Below, piece after piece: positions 1-7,737 of a DNA stretch of 25,541 bases (position 1 is its first letter; each line of letters starts with the position of its first letter). This DNA comes from an uncultured Acetatifactor sp. (lineage in GTDB: Bacteria > Bacillota > Clostridia > Lachnospirales > Lachnospiraceae): assembly GCA_910577185.1 (NCBI GenBank), contig CAJTLR010000055.1:1-25541 (forward strand), read 5' to 3'. Below the pieces are notes generated by a model. The model was not told where the DNA came from. It did not search any database and saw nothing but the letters and a program-made list of their open reading frames with translations. A program made the position numbers and the translations under genes.

Positions 1-34
1 CTGCTTTTTGTGGGCTTTCGTTTTTTCTTGCCAT
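1..34 (-). CDS. Transposase of the IS256-like element, first 11 codons only
   Basis: The start codon is the ATG whose complement lies at 32-34. Upstream on the minus strand is a GGAGGT Shine-Dalgarno (41-46) at normal spacing. The visible product begins MARKNESPQKA and then leaves the window. The basic, polar start is compatible with IS256-family (mutator-type, DDE) transposases, but no catalytic residue is visible. The assignment rests on the adjacent terminal repeat at 82-106, not on the protein. Only the 5' end can be described. Confidence 0.5.
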   Translation of the reverse strand, partial: MARKNESPQKA

Positions 35-40
35 AATAAT

Positions 41-82
41 ACCTCCAAACTGAATAATCTTATCTTACATCAGTTTGGAGGT
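41..82 (-). promoter_or_regulatory. Hairpin that would sequester the transposase ribosome binding site
   Basis: A perfect 12-bp inverted repeat (ACCTCCAAACTG at 41-52, CAGTTTGGAGGT at 71-82) is separated by 18 nt. In the minus-strand RNA one arm contains the GGAGGT that serves the transposase start. A transcript entering from outside the element would contain both arms and hide the site. This is the known IS10/IS50-type protection against impinging transcription. Its role here is inferred. Confidence 0.55.
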
Positions 83-106
83 TTACACAAACTTTGGGAT
101 AGTCCC

Positions 107-247
107 AAAACCAGAGATATTGCGGAACTGTTGGATTTGAGTATGGCGAGGGCGAGAGAAATACTCTCTGTGATGGATGATGTGGAAGCGATGGGAAGAA
201 ATAAGACAAGGACATACCGCTTGCGAAAGGAATTTTTCAAAAATTAA
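107..247 (+). pseudogene. 3' remnant of a gene ending in a winged-helix-like domain
   Basis: Starting at the edge of the IS end, this frame encodes about 46 residues and stops at 245-247. The peptide contains TRDIAELLDLSMARAREIL followed by a turn and then GRNKTRTYRLRKEF. That has the shape of a helix-turn-helix followed by a wing. Such domains close many regulators and the AlbA/Fic-type ATP-binding proteins of Clostridia, but no family can be named from this length. The apparent start codons upstream lie inside the insertion sequence, so this is best read as the cut-off 3' end of a gene interrupted by the IS. The stop is intact and no promoter is visible. Confidence 0.5.
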
Positions 248-257
248 TGGGTCCTAA

Positions 258-398
258 CTTTACACAAGCAGAAGGACAGTCTTCGGTATCGGATGTAAGA
301 TTTTCACCATTGCAGGGCCGGTGATTTTGTATGGCATATTTTCCAGCTGGTTGCTGGGGATGGTGTATTGGATTGGAAAGATGGCGGGGATCTTCTGA
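258..398 (+). pseudogene. C-terminal remnant of a membrane protein
   Basis: A frame without a start codon runs from the stop at 255-257 to a TGA at 396-398. Its last part reads GCKIFTIAGPVILYGIFSSW and continues with LLGMVYWIGKMAGIF, a convincing transmembrane helix with a short tail. It is followed 39 nt later by a strong terminator at 437-478, as expected for the true end of a gene. The 5' side meets an IS256-like end remnant at 259-283, so the rest of the gene was probably lost in an insertion or deletion. The family is unknown. Confidence 0.4.
259..283 (+). repeat. Possible degenerate second IS256-like end
   Basis: By hand alignment about 17 of 25 positions match the terminus at 82-106 in the same orientation. 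Both begin TTTACACAA and both contain GGAYAGTC near the outer end. The membrane-protein remnant emerges directly after it. It may be the relic of an older insertion whose body has been deleted, but chance similarity is not excluded. Confidence 0.3.
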
Positions 399-436
399 TA
401 GAGATAAGAGAGTAGTATATAGAGTAAGAGGCATGA

Positions 437-478
437 GCAGGCTGACAGACTGAAAGAGGGGCGTCAGCCTGCTTTTTT
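437..478 (+). terminator. Rho-independent terminator
   Basis: A perfect 10-bp stem (GCAGGCTGAC / GTCAGCCTGC) with a 16-nt loop is followed directly by TTTTTT at 473-478. It would end the transcript of the truncated membrane-protein gene. Confidence 0.85.
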
Positions 479-515
479 GTGACAAAAGAAACTCGCAGAG
501 CTTGTTTTCTGTATG

Positions 516-544
516 TTGTGCTTTTAATTCCTTTCGATTATAAT
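516..544 (+). promoter_or_regulatory. Sigma-A-type promoter for the AAA-like gene
   Basis: TTGTGC (516-521), a 17-bp spacer, and a perfect TATAAT (539-544). The expected start of transcription is near 551, leaving an untranslated leader of about 125 nt before the ATG at 678. Confidence 0.65.
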
Positions 545-677
545 ATTGATATGTGAAAAAGTTTGGGCTGGCAGAGATACCTTTAAACATGATAGGATTT
601 CATGCATTGGGATTGGCATGACTTTTTAATTCTGTTTAGGAAAATTCAAAATAAGGCATGCGGGGAGGGGACGAAAA

Positions 678-2390
678 ATGGCGAGAACAGTGGGAATCGG
701 GCATCAGGATTTTGAAAAGCTGCGGATGAAAAACAACTTTTATGTGGACAAAACAAGCTTTATCCAGGAGTGGTGGGACTCGGATGATGATGTTACTCTG
801 ATTACCCGTCCCAGACGTTTTGGCAAGACGCTGAACATGAGCATGCTGGAATGCTTTTTTTCTGTGAAATATGCCAGTCGGGGAGATCTGTTTGAAGGGC
901 TTAAAATCTGGGGGAATGAGAGGTTCTGGAAACTTCAGGGAAGCTGGCCAGTGGTCAGCCTATCTTTTTCCAATGTAAAGGCGGGAAGTTATTCTACCAT
1001 GCGGGGACAGATCTGTCAGATTTTAACTATGCTGTATTCGGAAAATCGTTTTTTGCTGGATGCAGGCATCTTAGATGAAAGGGAGACCGAATTTTTTAAA
1101 GAAATATCCATAGGAATGGATGATGTCCATGCTTTCATGGCTCTTCATCAAATGTCTTTATTTCTGTTCCGTTATTATGGGAAAAAAGTGATAATCCTGC
1201 TGGACGAGTATGACACGCCCATGCAGGAATCTTATGTGAATGGCTGTTGGGAGGAGCTTACGGCCTTTATCCGGAACTTGTTCCATTCTACATTTAAGAC
1301 GAATCCTTATCTGGAGCGGGCGCTTATGACAGGGATTACAAGTGGTCAGATTGCTTCTTGCGAAGCAAAGGAATCGATTTTTTCGGATCTGAATAATCTT
1401 GAGGTGGTAACAACGACTGCGGAAAAATATGAGGAAAGCTTTGGATTTACGGAGGAAGAAGTTTTTGCAGCATTGGATGAATTTGGGCTGTCTGAGCGGA
1501 AAAAGGATGTAAAAAAGTGGTATGACGGATTTCGATTCGGGAGACGGTCGGATATTTACAATCCATGGTCTATCATTAATTATCTGGATAAAAGAAAATT
1601 GGGGACTTATTGGGTCAATACAAGCTCCAACAGTTTGGTGGGAAAGCTGCTTAGGGAAGGGAATCGATATATGAAACAGAATTTTGAGAAACTTCTTTCG
1701 GGGGAGCATTTGAACGTATCCATTGATGAGCAGTTTATATACAGCCAGATGAGTGAAAATGAAACTGCGATCTGGAGTCTTCTGCTTGCCAGCGGATACC
1801 TGAGAGTGTTTGACTGCCGGAAGCTTACAGAGGAAGAGTGGGGATTTTTGACGCCTCAGTATGAGCTGGGGATTACGAATCTGGAAGTGGAAATTATGTT
1901 CCGCCGGATGGTGACCGGATGGTTCCAGAAGACTCCATATGATTACGATGAATTTATCAGAGCCTTGTGGGATGGAAATGTGAAAGACATGAATCTCTAT
2001 ATGAATCGTATTACGCTGGAGAGCTTCAGCTATTTTGATACAGGGAGTGACCCTTCCAGAGAAGAACCGGAACGATTTTATCATGGTTTTGTGTTGGGAC
2101 TATTAGTGACACTCCGGAAAAAATATGTGCTTACTTCTAACAGAGAAAGCGGATTTGGCCGTTATGATGTCATGCTGGAACCGAGAGACCTGAAAGACGA
2201 TGCGATCATTCTGGAATTTAAAGTACAGGAGTTGGGGGAGGAAGAAGAGCTTTCGGATACGGTGGATGCGGCTCTTAAGCAGATAGCGGAAAAGAATTAT
2301 GAAGCCGTTCTCATTGCAAAGGGAATTCCGGAAGAGAAGATTCGGAAATATGGATTCGCTTTTCGGGGAAAGAAAGTACTGATTGGATAA
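678..2390 (+). CDS. AAA-ATPase-like protein with C-terminal PD-(D/E)XK nuclease domain
   Basis: The 570-residue product has the two-part build of the Pfam AAA-ATPase_like / PDDEXK_9 (DUF1703) proteins, which are common in Clostridia and Bacteroidetes. The N-terminal part begins IGHQDFEKLRMKNNFYVDKT and has an unusual P-loop, TRPRRFGKTLNMSM, at about residues 42-55. A Walker-B-like IILLDEYDTPM lies near 172-182. At the C-terminus RYDVML, followed by IILEFKVQE, supplies the D...ExK pattern of a PD-(D/E)XK fold. The start is supported by GGGAGGGG a few bases upstream and by the promoter at 516-544. The gene appears monocistronic. The cellular role of this family is not established. Defence, mobile-element and restriction-like roles have been guessed, and nothing here decides between them. 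Confidence 0.85.
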   Translation: MARTVGIGHQDFEKLRMKNNFYVDKTSFIQEWWDSDDDVTLITRPRRFGKTLNMSMLECFFSVKYASRGDLFEGLKIWGNERFWKLQGSWPVVSLSFSNVKAGSYSTMRGQICQILTMLYSENRFLLDAGILDERETEFFKEISIGMDDVHAFMALHQMSLFLFRYYGKKVIILLDEYDTPMQESYVNGCWEELTAFIRNLFHSTFKTNPYLERALMTGITSGQIASCEAKESIFSDLNNLEVVTTTAEKYEESFGFTEEEVFAALDEFGLSERKKDVKKWYDGFRFGRRSDIYNPWSIINYLDKRKLGTYWVNTSSNSLVGKLLREGNRYMKQNFEKLLSGEHLNVSIDEQFIYSQMSENETAIWSLLLASGYLRVFDCRKLTEEEWGFLTPQYELGITNLEVEIMFRRMVTGWFQKTPYDYDEFIRALWDGNVKDMNLYMNRITLESFSYFDTGSDPSREEPERFYHGFVLGLLVTLRKKYVLTSNRESGFGRYDVMLEPRDLKDDAIILEFKVQELGEEEELSDTVDAALKQIAEKNYEAVLIAKGIPEEKIRKYGFAFRGKKVLIG

Positions 2391-2530
2391 AATGGCTCTA
2401 ACATGGAACAAGGAAAAGGATAGGTCTACGGGGCCGGGGGCAAGATTTGTACAAAGGACAGAAACTGGCAGATATAAAAGTTTATTTACCGGGCAGGGTT
2501 GAAAAGCAGGCGTGATTAGAGGGGGCTTGG

Positions 2531-3127
2531 ATGATTAGGGTACAATTTAACATTGACGATATCAGGGAATACCAGAGGGGCAAATTACCTGAAAATGCTT
2601 TTAAAATAAAGACGCCAGGTTCCGTAGACGAAATGCTGAAAATGGCATCTCCCATAGCCGCTGTGCTGTGCGCGGTATTGATTGCGACGATGTTTCTAAA
2701 AACCATGGGCAGCGGGATGAGGGTGGTAAATTTCATGGCTGTCTTTGGCGGATTTATAATAGGATTGGCATTGCTGGCCGTACACGAATGGCTCCACGCC
2801 ATTGTTTACCCGAAGACTGCCGAAGTTACAATAGGGAAGATAAAAGGAAAATTCGTATTTGTTGCACTGGCATCCTGGCCGATGGGCAGAAGCCGTTTTA
2901 TTCTGATGAGCCTGCTGCCTTTTGTCCTGGGAATCGTTCCGCTGGCGGTATTTATTTTATCACCTGCGGGCAATACGATATGGAACGGGTTTATGTTTGG
3001 AATGGCAAGTATGGGAATGGTTTCGCCGTATGCGGATGTTTATAATGTCATTTCTGTTTTAAGGCATACGAAAAAGAATGATAAGGTCATGTTTTATGAG
3101 GATGATCTGTACCGGATCAGTGAATAA
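2531..3127 (+). CDS. DUF3267-type membrane protein, putative zincin peptidase
   Basis: This 198-residue protein has hydrophobic segments at roughly residues 38-58, 65-83, 118-140 and 148-165. The second ends in VHEWLHAIVYP, an HExxH motif with histidines at residues 85 and 89. This matches the DUF3267 family, described as putative zinc peptidases embedded in the membrane, although no substrate is known. The C-terminal GMASMGMVSPYADVYN segment with its conserved D-x-x-N is also typical. GAGGGGG lies seven bases before the ATG. It precedes the FAD-dependent dehydrogenase on the same strand with a 200-bp gap that holds a separate promoter candidate, so the two need not form an operon. No clear promoter was found upstream. 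A TATAAA at 2474-2479 has no well-spaced -35 box. Confidence 0.75.
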   Translation: MIRVQFNIDDIREYQRGKLPENAFKIKTPGSVDEMLKMASPIAAVLCAVLIATMFLKTMGSGMRVVNFMAVFGGFIIGLALLAVHEWLHAIVYPKTAEVTIGKIKGKFVFVALASWPMGRSRFILMSLLPFVLGIVPLAVFILSPAGNTIWNGFMFGMASMGMVSPYADVYNVISVLRHTKKNDKVMFYEDDLYRISE

Positions 3128-3202
3128 GGGATATCCGCGTGCCTTCTTTGGTATATTTTGGAGGAGGGCGGGGAGAAGGAAGGCTGAAGTATATTTACCG
3201 GC

Positions 3203-3232
3203 TTGCGGAACGGCCGGAGAATATGTTAGAAT
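3203..3232 (+). promoter_or_regulatory. Candidate promoter for the FAD-dependent dehydrogenase
   Basis: TTGCGG (3203-3208), an 18-bp spacer and TAGAAT (3227-3232). It lies about 95 bp before the chosen ATG at 3328. The elements are good but not perfect. Confidence 0.4.
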
Positions 3233-3327
3233 ACTTATGTCTGCGGACGGGATTTCTGCAGGAGAAAATGAATAAGGGTTTTGGCAGGAGTAGGATAATA
3301 GTCACGACGGAAAGCGAGGAAAATGCC

Positions 3328-4707
3328 ATGCAGTATGATATTATTATTATTGGAGCGGGACCAGGGGGAATCTTTTCTGCCTATGAACTGACAAAGGATG
3401 CCCCGGGACTGAAAATTGCGGTTTTTGAGGCAGGCCATTCTCTGGACAAAAGGCATTGTCCCATAGATGGGGACAAAGTGAAGAGCTGTATCGGATGCAA
3501 ATCCTGTTCCATTATGAGCGGATTCGGGGGAGCAGGGGCATTTTCCGATGGAAAATATAACATTACCAATGATTTCGGAGGTACCCTTCATGAATACATC
3601 GGCAAGAAGAAAGCAGTGGAGCTGATGGAATATGTGGATACCATAAACATGAAATATGGGGGAGAAGGCACGAAAATGTATTCCACGGCAGGAACCCATT
3701 TCAAGAAGCTGTGCCTTCAGAACCAGTTAAATCTTCTGGATGCCTCTGTGCGCCATCTGGGAACGGACATCAACTTTGTGGTACTGGAGAATCTGTATGC
3801 GGAGCTGAAAGACAAGGCAGATTTTTATTTTGATACGCCGGTAAACGAAATTTCACTCAGGGATGGCGGGTATGTGGTGAAGTGCCAGGAAGCAAGCTAT
3901 ACATGTGAGAAGTGTATTGTCTCCGTGGGGCGCAGCGGCAGCAAATGGATGGAAAAGATCTGCGGGGCGCTGAAGATTCCCACAAAATCCAACAGGGTGG
4001 ACATCGGTGTGCGGGTGGAACTGCCTGCGGTGATTTTTTCCCATTTGACAGACGAACTGTATGAGAGCAAGATTGTATACAGGACTTCGAAGTTTGAGGA
4101 CAGGGTTCGGACTTTTTGTATGAATCCTTACGGAATTGTGGTGAATGAGAACACCAACGGAATCGTGACGGTGAACGGGCACAGTTTTGAGAGTCCGGAG
4201 AAGCGTACAAAGAATACCAATTTTGCCCTGCTGGTGGCAAAACATTTTTCAGAGCCCTTTGAGGACAGCAATGGATACGGGGAGAGCATTGCAAGGCTGT
4301 CCAACATGCTGGGCGGCGGTGTCATTGTGCAGCGTTTCGGCGATTTGGTGAGGGGACGGCGCAGCAATGTGAAGCGTATCGAGGAGGGACTGGTGACGCC
4401 CACGCTTGCCGCCACTCCCGGAGATTTGAGCCTGGTGCTGCCCAAGCGGATTCTGGATGGCATTATGGAAATGATCTATGCGCTGGATAAAATTGCGCCG
4501 GGCACGGCCAATGACGATACGCTGCTTTACGGCGTGGAGGTGAAATTTTATAATATGGAAGTGGAACTGGATGAAAATCTGGAATGCCTCCATAAGGGAC
4601 TGTTTATCATCGGGGATGGCAGCGGCGTCACCCATTCCCTGGCCCATGCCTCGGCCAGCGGCGTGTATGTGGCAAGACATATTCTGGGCGGTTCCGCGTC
4701 TGTCTGA
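3328..4707 (+). CDS. FAD-dependent dehydrogenase of the COG2509 type
   Basis: The product of 459 residues starts MQYDIIIIGAGPGGIFSAYE, a Rossmann FAD-binding motif (GxGxxG) at the very N-terminus, which is why this ATG is preferred. AGGA lies seven bases before it. In-frame starts at 3139 and 3268 would put an unrelated, basic extension in front of the nucleotide fold. A cysteine cluster (CPID...CIGCKSC) at about residues 47-63 precedes a glycine-rich SGFGGAGAFSDGK. The C-terminal IIGDGSGVTHSLAHASASG is the second FAD-contacting segment that returns to the Rossmann fold. This architecture fits the uncharacterised COG2509 flavoproteins. The CxxC pair could hold a redox disulfide or a metal, but the reaction is unknown. 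The gene converges on pepF, with a structured intergenic element between the two. Confidence 0.85.
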   Translation: MQYDIIIIGAGPGGIFSAYELTKDAPGLKIAVFEAGHSLDKRHCPIDGDKVKSCIGCKSCSIMSGFGGAGAFSDGKYNITNDFGGTLHEYIGKKKAVELMEYVDTINMKYGGEGTKMYSTAGTHFKKLCLQNQLNLLDASVRHLGTDINFVVLENLYAELKDKADFYFDTPVNEISLRDGGYVVKCQEASYTCEKCIVSVGRSGSKWMEKICGALKIPTKSNRVDIGVRVELPAVIFSHLTDELYESKIVYRTSKFEDRVRTFCMNPYGIVVNENTNGIVTVNGHSFESPEKRTKNTNFALLVAKHFSEPFEDSNGYGESIARLSNMLGGGVIVQRFGDLVRGRRSNVKRIEEGLVTPTLAATPGDLSLVLPKRILDGIMEMIYALDKIAPGTANDDTLLYGVEVKFYNMEVELDENLECLHKGLFIIGDGSGVTHSLAHASASGVYVARHILGGSASV

Positions 4708-4730
4708 ATACGTAAAATAAACCATGAAAA

Positions 4731-4882
4731 GGCTTTTTATGCGCAGCCCCGTGCACAAAGTGCGATTCCCCGCACCTGGAATTATGCCGCCAAAGCGGCG
4801 CACGGGCCGCGCGTGGGGCAGTGGAAGAGGAATCTTCCACTGCCCGGTTCCTGTAAAAGCCGTTTCTCAAGGATAAAAAGCC
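4731..4882. repeat. Structured intergenic element with 10-bp terminal inverted repeats
   Basis: GGCTTTTTAT at 4731-4740 and ATAAAAAGCC at 4873-4882 are perfect inverted repeats bounding 152 bp. Inside are an outer stem (CCCGTGC with GCACGGG), small hairpins (GCAC-AAA-GTGC and GCCGC-CAAA-GCGGC) and a 13-bp perfect stem at 4816-4845. The element fills the space between two convergent genes. Its TTTTTATGCGCAG and CTGCCCGRTT sequences recur near 15546-15585, so it may belong to a dispersed palindromic repeat family. Confidence 0.5.
4816..4845. terminator. 13-bp perfect hairpin between convergent genes
   Basis: GGGCAGTGGAAGA and TCTTCCACTGCCC pair perfectly around a GGAA loop. There is no T-tract directly after it on either strand, so it may be a transcript-stabilising or weak bidirectional terminator hairpin rather than a classical intrinsic terminator. 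Confidence 0.4.
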
Positions 4883-4890
4883 ATAAGGGT

Positions 4891-6693
4891 TCAGGCTTCC
4901 AGTTCTTCTGTCAGCTGCCCGATTTCTGTGATGAGTTTCCCGATATAGTCTATGGTGTCCAACAGCGGTGCGTCCGTGGTGAGGTCAATTCCCGCCAGTT
5001 TTGCCAGACCCATGGGATCCAGGGTGCTGCCGGCGGCAAGGACCTTTTTCCAGTCTTCTACCGCAGGGGCGCCTTCTGTCTCTATACGCTTACAGCACTG
5101 GGTGGCAATGGTCAGACCTGCACTGTAGGTATAGGAATAGAGGCCCATATAGTAATGCGGCTGGCGCATCCATGTAAGGGCGGCCATATCGGAGATTTCC
5201 ACGTCTTCTCCCCAGAATTTCTGCAGGGTTTCTTTTGTCAGCCGGTTCAGGACCTGGGCGCCCACGCTGCCGCCGGCATCGATAATCTTGTAGACTTCCC
5301 GCTGGTAGGCCGCTTCCAGCAAGTGAGTGACGAAATTGTGATAATAAGTATTTCCTATCATGCATGACAGTACCCAGCGCCGGAATCTGGGGTCGGGATT
5401 TGTCTTCAGCAGATAATGGGCCATCAGCAGTTCGTTCATGGTGGAGGGCGCTTCTACGAAGTAGGGGGAAACTTCCGTGTCATAAATGGACTGTGCACTG
5501 TTGCAGGCCCTGAAATGTCCGGCATGTCCCAGTTCATGTGCCAGCGTGAAGACATCTGCCATACGGTTGTTCCAGGAAAGCAGGATAAAGGAATTTTTTC
5601 CATAGGGGCTGGCACAGAATCCGCCGGTGGATTTTCCCGCGTTCTGGGCGAAGTCAACCCAACGGTATCGGTAAGCGGCCTGCACCATTTCCGCATAATC
5701 CTCACCCAGAATGGCAAGACCTTTTACGATATAGTCTTTTGATCCTTCAATGGTAACTTTGGGATCGTACTCCGGGTCCACCGCGATTTTCAGGTCCGCG
5801 AAAGTCATCCTGTCCAGTTTGTGGATTTTCTGCAGCAGACGGGCATATCTGCGCATATGGGGAGCGAGCTTCTCCATGATCAGGTCGATCTGGCGGTCAT
5901 ACATTTCCCTTGTTACCTTCTGGGGAAAGAGCAGGCTGTCAAAGACGGAATCAAAGCCCCGCAGGGAGGCAAGGGTTTTTTCGGTCTGTACCTGGGTATT
6001 GTAGGCCGCGGCAGTGACATTCTCATACTGGCATATTTTTTGGGAAAAGGCGGTAAAGGCGTTCCGGCGGATTTCCGTGTCTTTTTCATACTGGTAGTCG
6101 TTCTCATAGAGAGAATATCCCAGGGGGTATTCTTTTCCGGAAGCGGTAAAAGGCTGGAATTTCATGTCTGCCAGTTTCGCCATATTATAAATCTGGTGTG
6201 GGGCATGTATGGTCCGGGACAGTGCTGCCAGTGCTTTTTCCGTCTCCGGGTGGAGGTGATGGGGCTTGCTGCGCAGTATGTCCTGCAGGTAGTGCCTGTT
6301 GTCCGTGGTCATGGCAATGGCTTCCTGCAGTATGGTTTCGCTTTGCTCCACAAGTTCGCTGTCTATAAAGCTGATGCGGCTGAGAAGTTCCGATGCCAGA
6401 CGGGAATGTTTTTCATTGCGTTCCTGATTGCCCGTGTCATAATAGTCCACGGAAACCGCCAGATCGCAGTAGTGCCAGGTCAGGATGTGCAGCCGGTAGA
6501 ATTCCCGCAGGTCGTCCAGGCAGGCGTTGATGGTTCCGGCAGAGTTGAGTTTTCCTTTGTAGTCCTGTTCCATTTTGTCACACAAAAGTTTCAGTTTTTC
6601 CTCATCCGCATACATTTCTTCTTCAGAGGAGTAGATCAGGGACAGATCCCAGGTGAGTTCCCGGGGAATGTCTTTACGTGATTGTAATTCCAT
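4891..6693 (-). CDS. pepF: Oligoendopeptidase F (M3B family)
   Basis: A 600-residue cytosolic zinc peptidase of the usual length for PepF, which degrades short peptides. The catalytic HELGHAGHF motif (HExxH at residues 386-390) sits where the family has it. The start MELQSRKDIPRELTWDLSLI is typical, with tWDLs near the N-terminus. The ATG at 6693 is chosen because AAAGGA lies about eight bases upstream. An in-frame extension to 6792 would translate part of the 73-bp tandem repeat array. The C-terminal YSYTYSAGLTIATQ region is also characteristic. No good promoter was found between 6694 and the repeats, so transcription may begin within or beyond the array. The downstream end faces the dehydrogenase gene. 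Confidence 0.93.
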   Translation of the reverse strand: MELQSRKDIPRELTWDLSLIYSSEEEMYADEEKLKLLCDKMEQDYKGKLNSAGTINACLDDLREFYRLHILTWHYCDLAVSVDYYDTGNQERNEKHSRLASELLSRISFIDSELVEQSETILQEAIAMTTDNRHYLQDILRSKPHHLHPETEKALAALSRTIHAPHQIYNMAKLADMKFQPFTASGKEYPLGYSLYENDYQYEKDTEIRRNAFTAFSQKICQYENVTAAAYNTQVQTEKTLASLRGFDSVFDSLLFPQKVTREMYDRQIDLIMEKLAPHMRRYARLLQKIHKLDRMTFADLKIAVDPEYDPKVTIEGSKDYIVKGLAILGEDYAEMVQAAYRYRWVDFAQNAGKSTGGFCASPYGKNSFILLSWNNRMADVFTLAHELGHAGHFRACNSAQSIYDTEVSPYFVEAPSTMNELLMAHYLLKTNPDPRFRRWVLSCMIGNTYYHNFVTHLLEAAYQREVYKIIDAGGSVGAQVLNRLTKETLQKFWGEDVEISDMAALTWMRQPHYYMGLYSYTYSAGLTIATQCCKRIETEGAPAVEDWKKVLAAGSTLDPMGLAKLAGIDLTTDAPLLDTIDYIGKLITEIGQLTEELEA

Positions 6694-6731
6694 AACATGT
6701 TTTCCTTTCTTTTTGGTATTTCCCAGCCACG

Positions 6732-6950
6732 GCATTCCGGGGCTGCAGGGGAAAGTCCCGGAAGCTTCCGCTGGTTTTACAAATTGGCACAATTCCCTGG
6801 GGCAGCATTCCGGGGCTGCAGGGGAAAGTCCCGGAAGCTTCCGCTGGTTTTACAGGTTGGCACAATTCCCTGGGGCAGCATTCCGGGGCCGCAGGGGAAA
6901 GTCCCGGAGGCTTCCGCTGGTTTTACAAGTTGGCACAATTTCCAGCCACG
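6732..6950. repeat. Three tandem 73-bp repeats upstream of pepF
   Basis: Units begin at 6732, 6805 and 6878, each with GCATTCCGGGGC. A degenerate fourth begins at 6951 (GCATTCCGCTGCC). The copies differ at only a few positions. Each contains the 12-bp palindrome CGGAAGCTTCCG (third copy CGGAGGCTTCCG), and CCAGCCACG flanks both ends of the array. The period is not a multiple of three, so a coding role is unlikely. The 6694-7178 stretch holds nothing else except the Nudix gene promoter. Confidence 0.9.
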
Positions 6951-7110
6951 GCATTCCGCTGCCGTACAGGGAAAGGGAAGCTTTTTGGGGGCTGCCGCAG
7001 TTGGCGGGGGTGTAATTTCAGATATGAATATTTTATCATGCAAAACATGCTTCCGCAAGTAACATGGGGAGAAAGCCGGGATAAAAGGGAAGAAGTGTGG
7101 GATGAGCATA

Positions 7111-7139
7111 TTGACGGGAGGGAGGATTTGCTTTATGAT
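7111..7139 (+). promoter_or_regulatory. Promoter of the Nudix hydrolase gene
   Basis: TTGACG (7111-7116), a 17-bp spacer and TATGAT (7134-7139). Transcription would start near 7146, about 33 bases before the ATG at 7179. Confidence 0.7.
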
Positions 7140-7178
7140 GGGAGAAAATTACCGGACGAAAACAGGGAGGGAAATGGT

Positions 7179-7670
7179 ATGCGCAGCAATCTGACCACGC
7201 TTTGTTACATAGAAAAGGATGACAGTTACCTGATGCTTCACAGGGTGAAAAAAGAGAAAGACATCAATAAAGACAAATGGATTGGTGTGGGAGGACATTT
7301 TGAGGAAGGAGAATCGCCGGAGGAATGCCTGCTGCGGGAAACCCGTGAGGAGACGGGGCTGACGCTGACTTCCTGGAAGCTGCGGGGGATCATCACTTTC
7401 GGCACGGATGTCCAGGAGACGGAATATATGTTTCTCTACACTGCGGATGGCTACGAAGGGACCATGACAGAATGCAATGAGGGAACCCTGGAATGGGTGC
7501 CGAAGGCGCAGGTGGCGCAACTTCCCATGTGGGAGGGAGACAGGATCTTTTTCCGGCTTCTGGAGGAGGACGCAGATTTTTTCTCCCTGAAGATGCGCTA
7601 TGAGGGAGACCGGCTTGCGGAGGCAGTGCTGAATGGTGTGCCGGTAGAGGATCAGCAGGTGTGCCGGTAA
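7179..7670 (+). CDS. Nudix hydrolase (MutT / 8-oxo-dGTP diphosphatase-like)
   Basis: The 163-residue product carries a full Nudix box at residues 39-61: G39, E45, then R53-E54, E57-E58 and G60. These residues bind divalent metal and cleave the pyrophosphate of a nucleoside diphosphate linked to X. The N-terminal TTLCYIEKDDSYLMLHRVKK and the GVGGH that precedes the box are typical of clostridial 8-oxo-dGTP diphosphatase-like proteins, which clean the nucleotide pool. The exact substrate cannot be read from sequence. The ATG at 7179 has GGGAGG at eight bases and lies just downstream of the promoter at 7111-7139. Longer in-frame extensions would start before that promoter. The gene ends in an intrinsic terminator at 7708-7737. 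Confidence 0.9.
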   Translation: MRSNLTTLCYIEKDDSYLMLHRVKKEKDINKDKWIGVGGHFEEGESPEECLLRETREETGLTLTSWKLRGIITFGTDVQETEYMFLYTADGYEGTMTECNEGTLEWVPKAQVAQLPMWEGDRIFFRLLEEDADFFSLKMRYEGDRLAEAVLNGVPVEDQQVCR

Positions 7671-7707
7671 CGTGTTGGCACGTTTCCCGGAACTTTTTGC
7701 CGGACAG

Positions 7708-7737
7708 GGGCAATGTCTCTTGACATTGTCCTTTTCT
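7708..7737 (+). terminator. Intrinsic terminator of the Nudix gene
   Basis: GGGCAATGTC pairs with GACATTGTCC (one G-U) around a TCTT loop, followed by TTTTCTT. The stem overlaps the -35 box of the next promoter (7720-7725), so the two signals share DNA. Confidence 0.65.

Larger units (their letters stand above)
1..106 (-). mobile_element. Terminal part of an IS256-like insertion sequence
   Basis: Read on the minus strand, 106 down to 82 is a 25-bp terminus that starts GGGACTATCCC and ends TTTGTGTAAA. This matches the general form of IS256-family ends (GGGACTGT...TTGTGTAAA, from memory). It is followed inwards by a ribosome binding site and a start codon reading out of the window. Only one end is present, so the target duplication cannot be checked. 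The sequence just outside, from 107, continues as coding-like sequence, which suggests that the element landed inside a gene. Confidence 0.6.

Noticed and set aside
3139..3327. N-terminal extension of the FAD-dependent dehydrogenase
   Set aside because: It would place an unconserved basic segment before a Rossmann motif that normally begins the protein, and it covers the candidate promoter.
6693..7109. Overlapping frames across the 73-bp repeats on both strands, including an extension of pepF
   Set aside because: The 73-base period changes frame in each copy, and the good ribosome binding sites for pepF (6693) and the Nudix gene (7179) lie outside the array.
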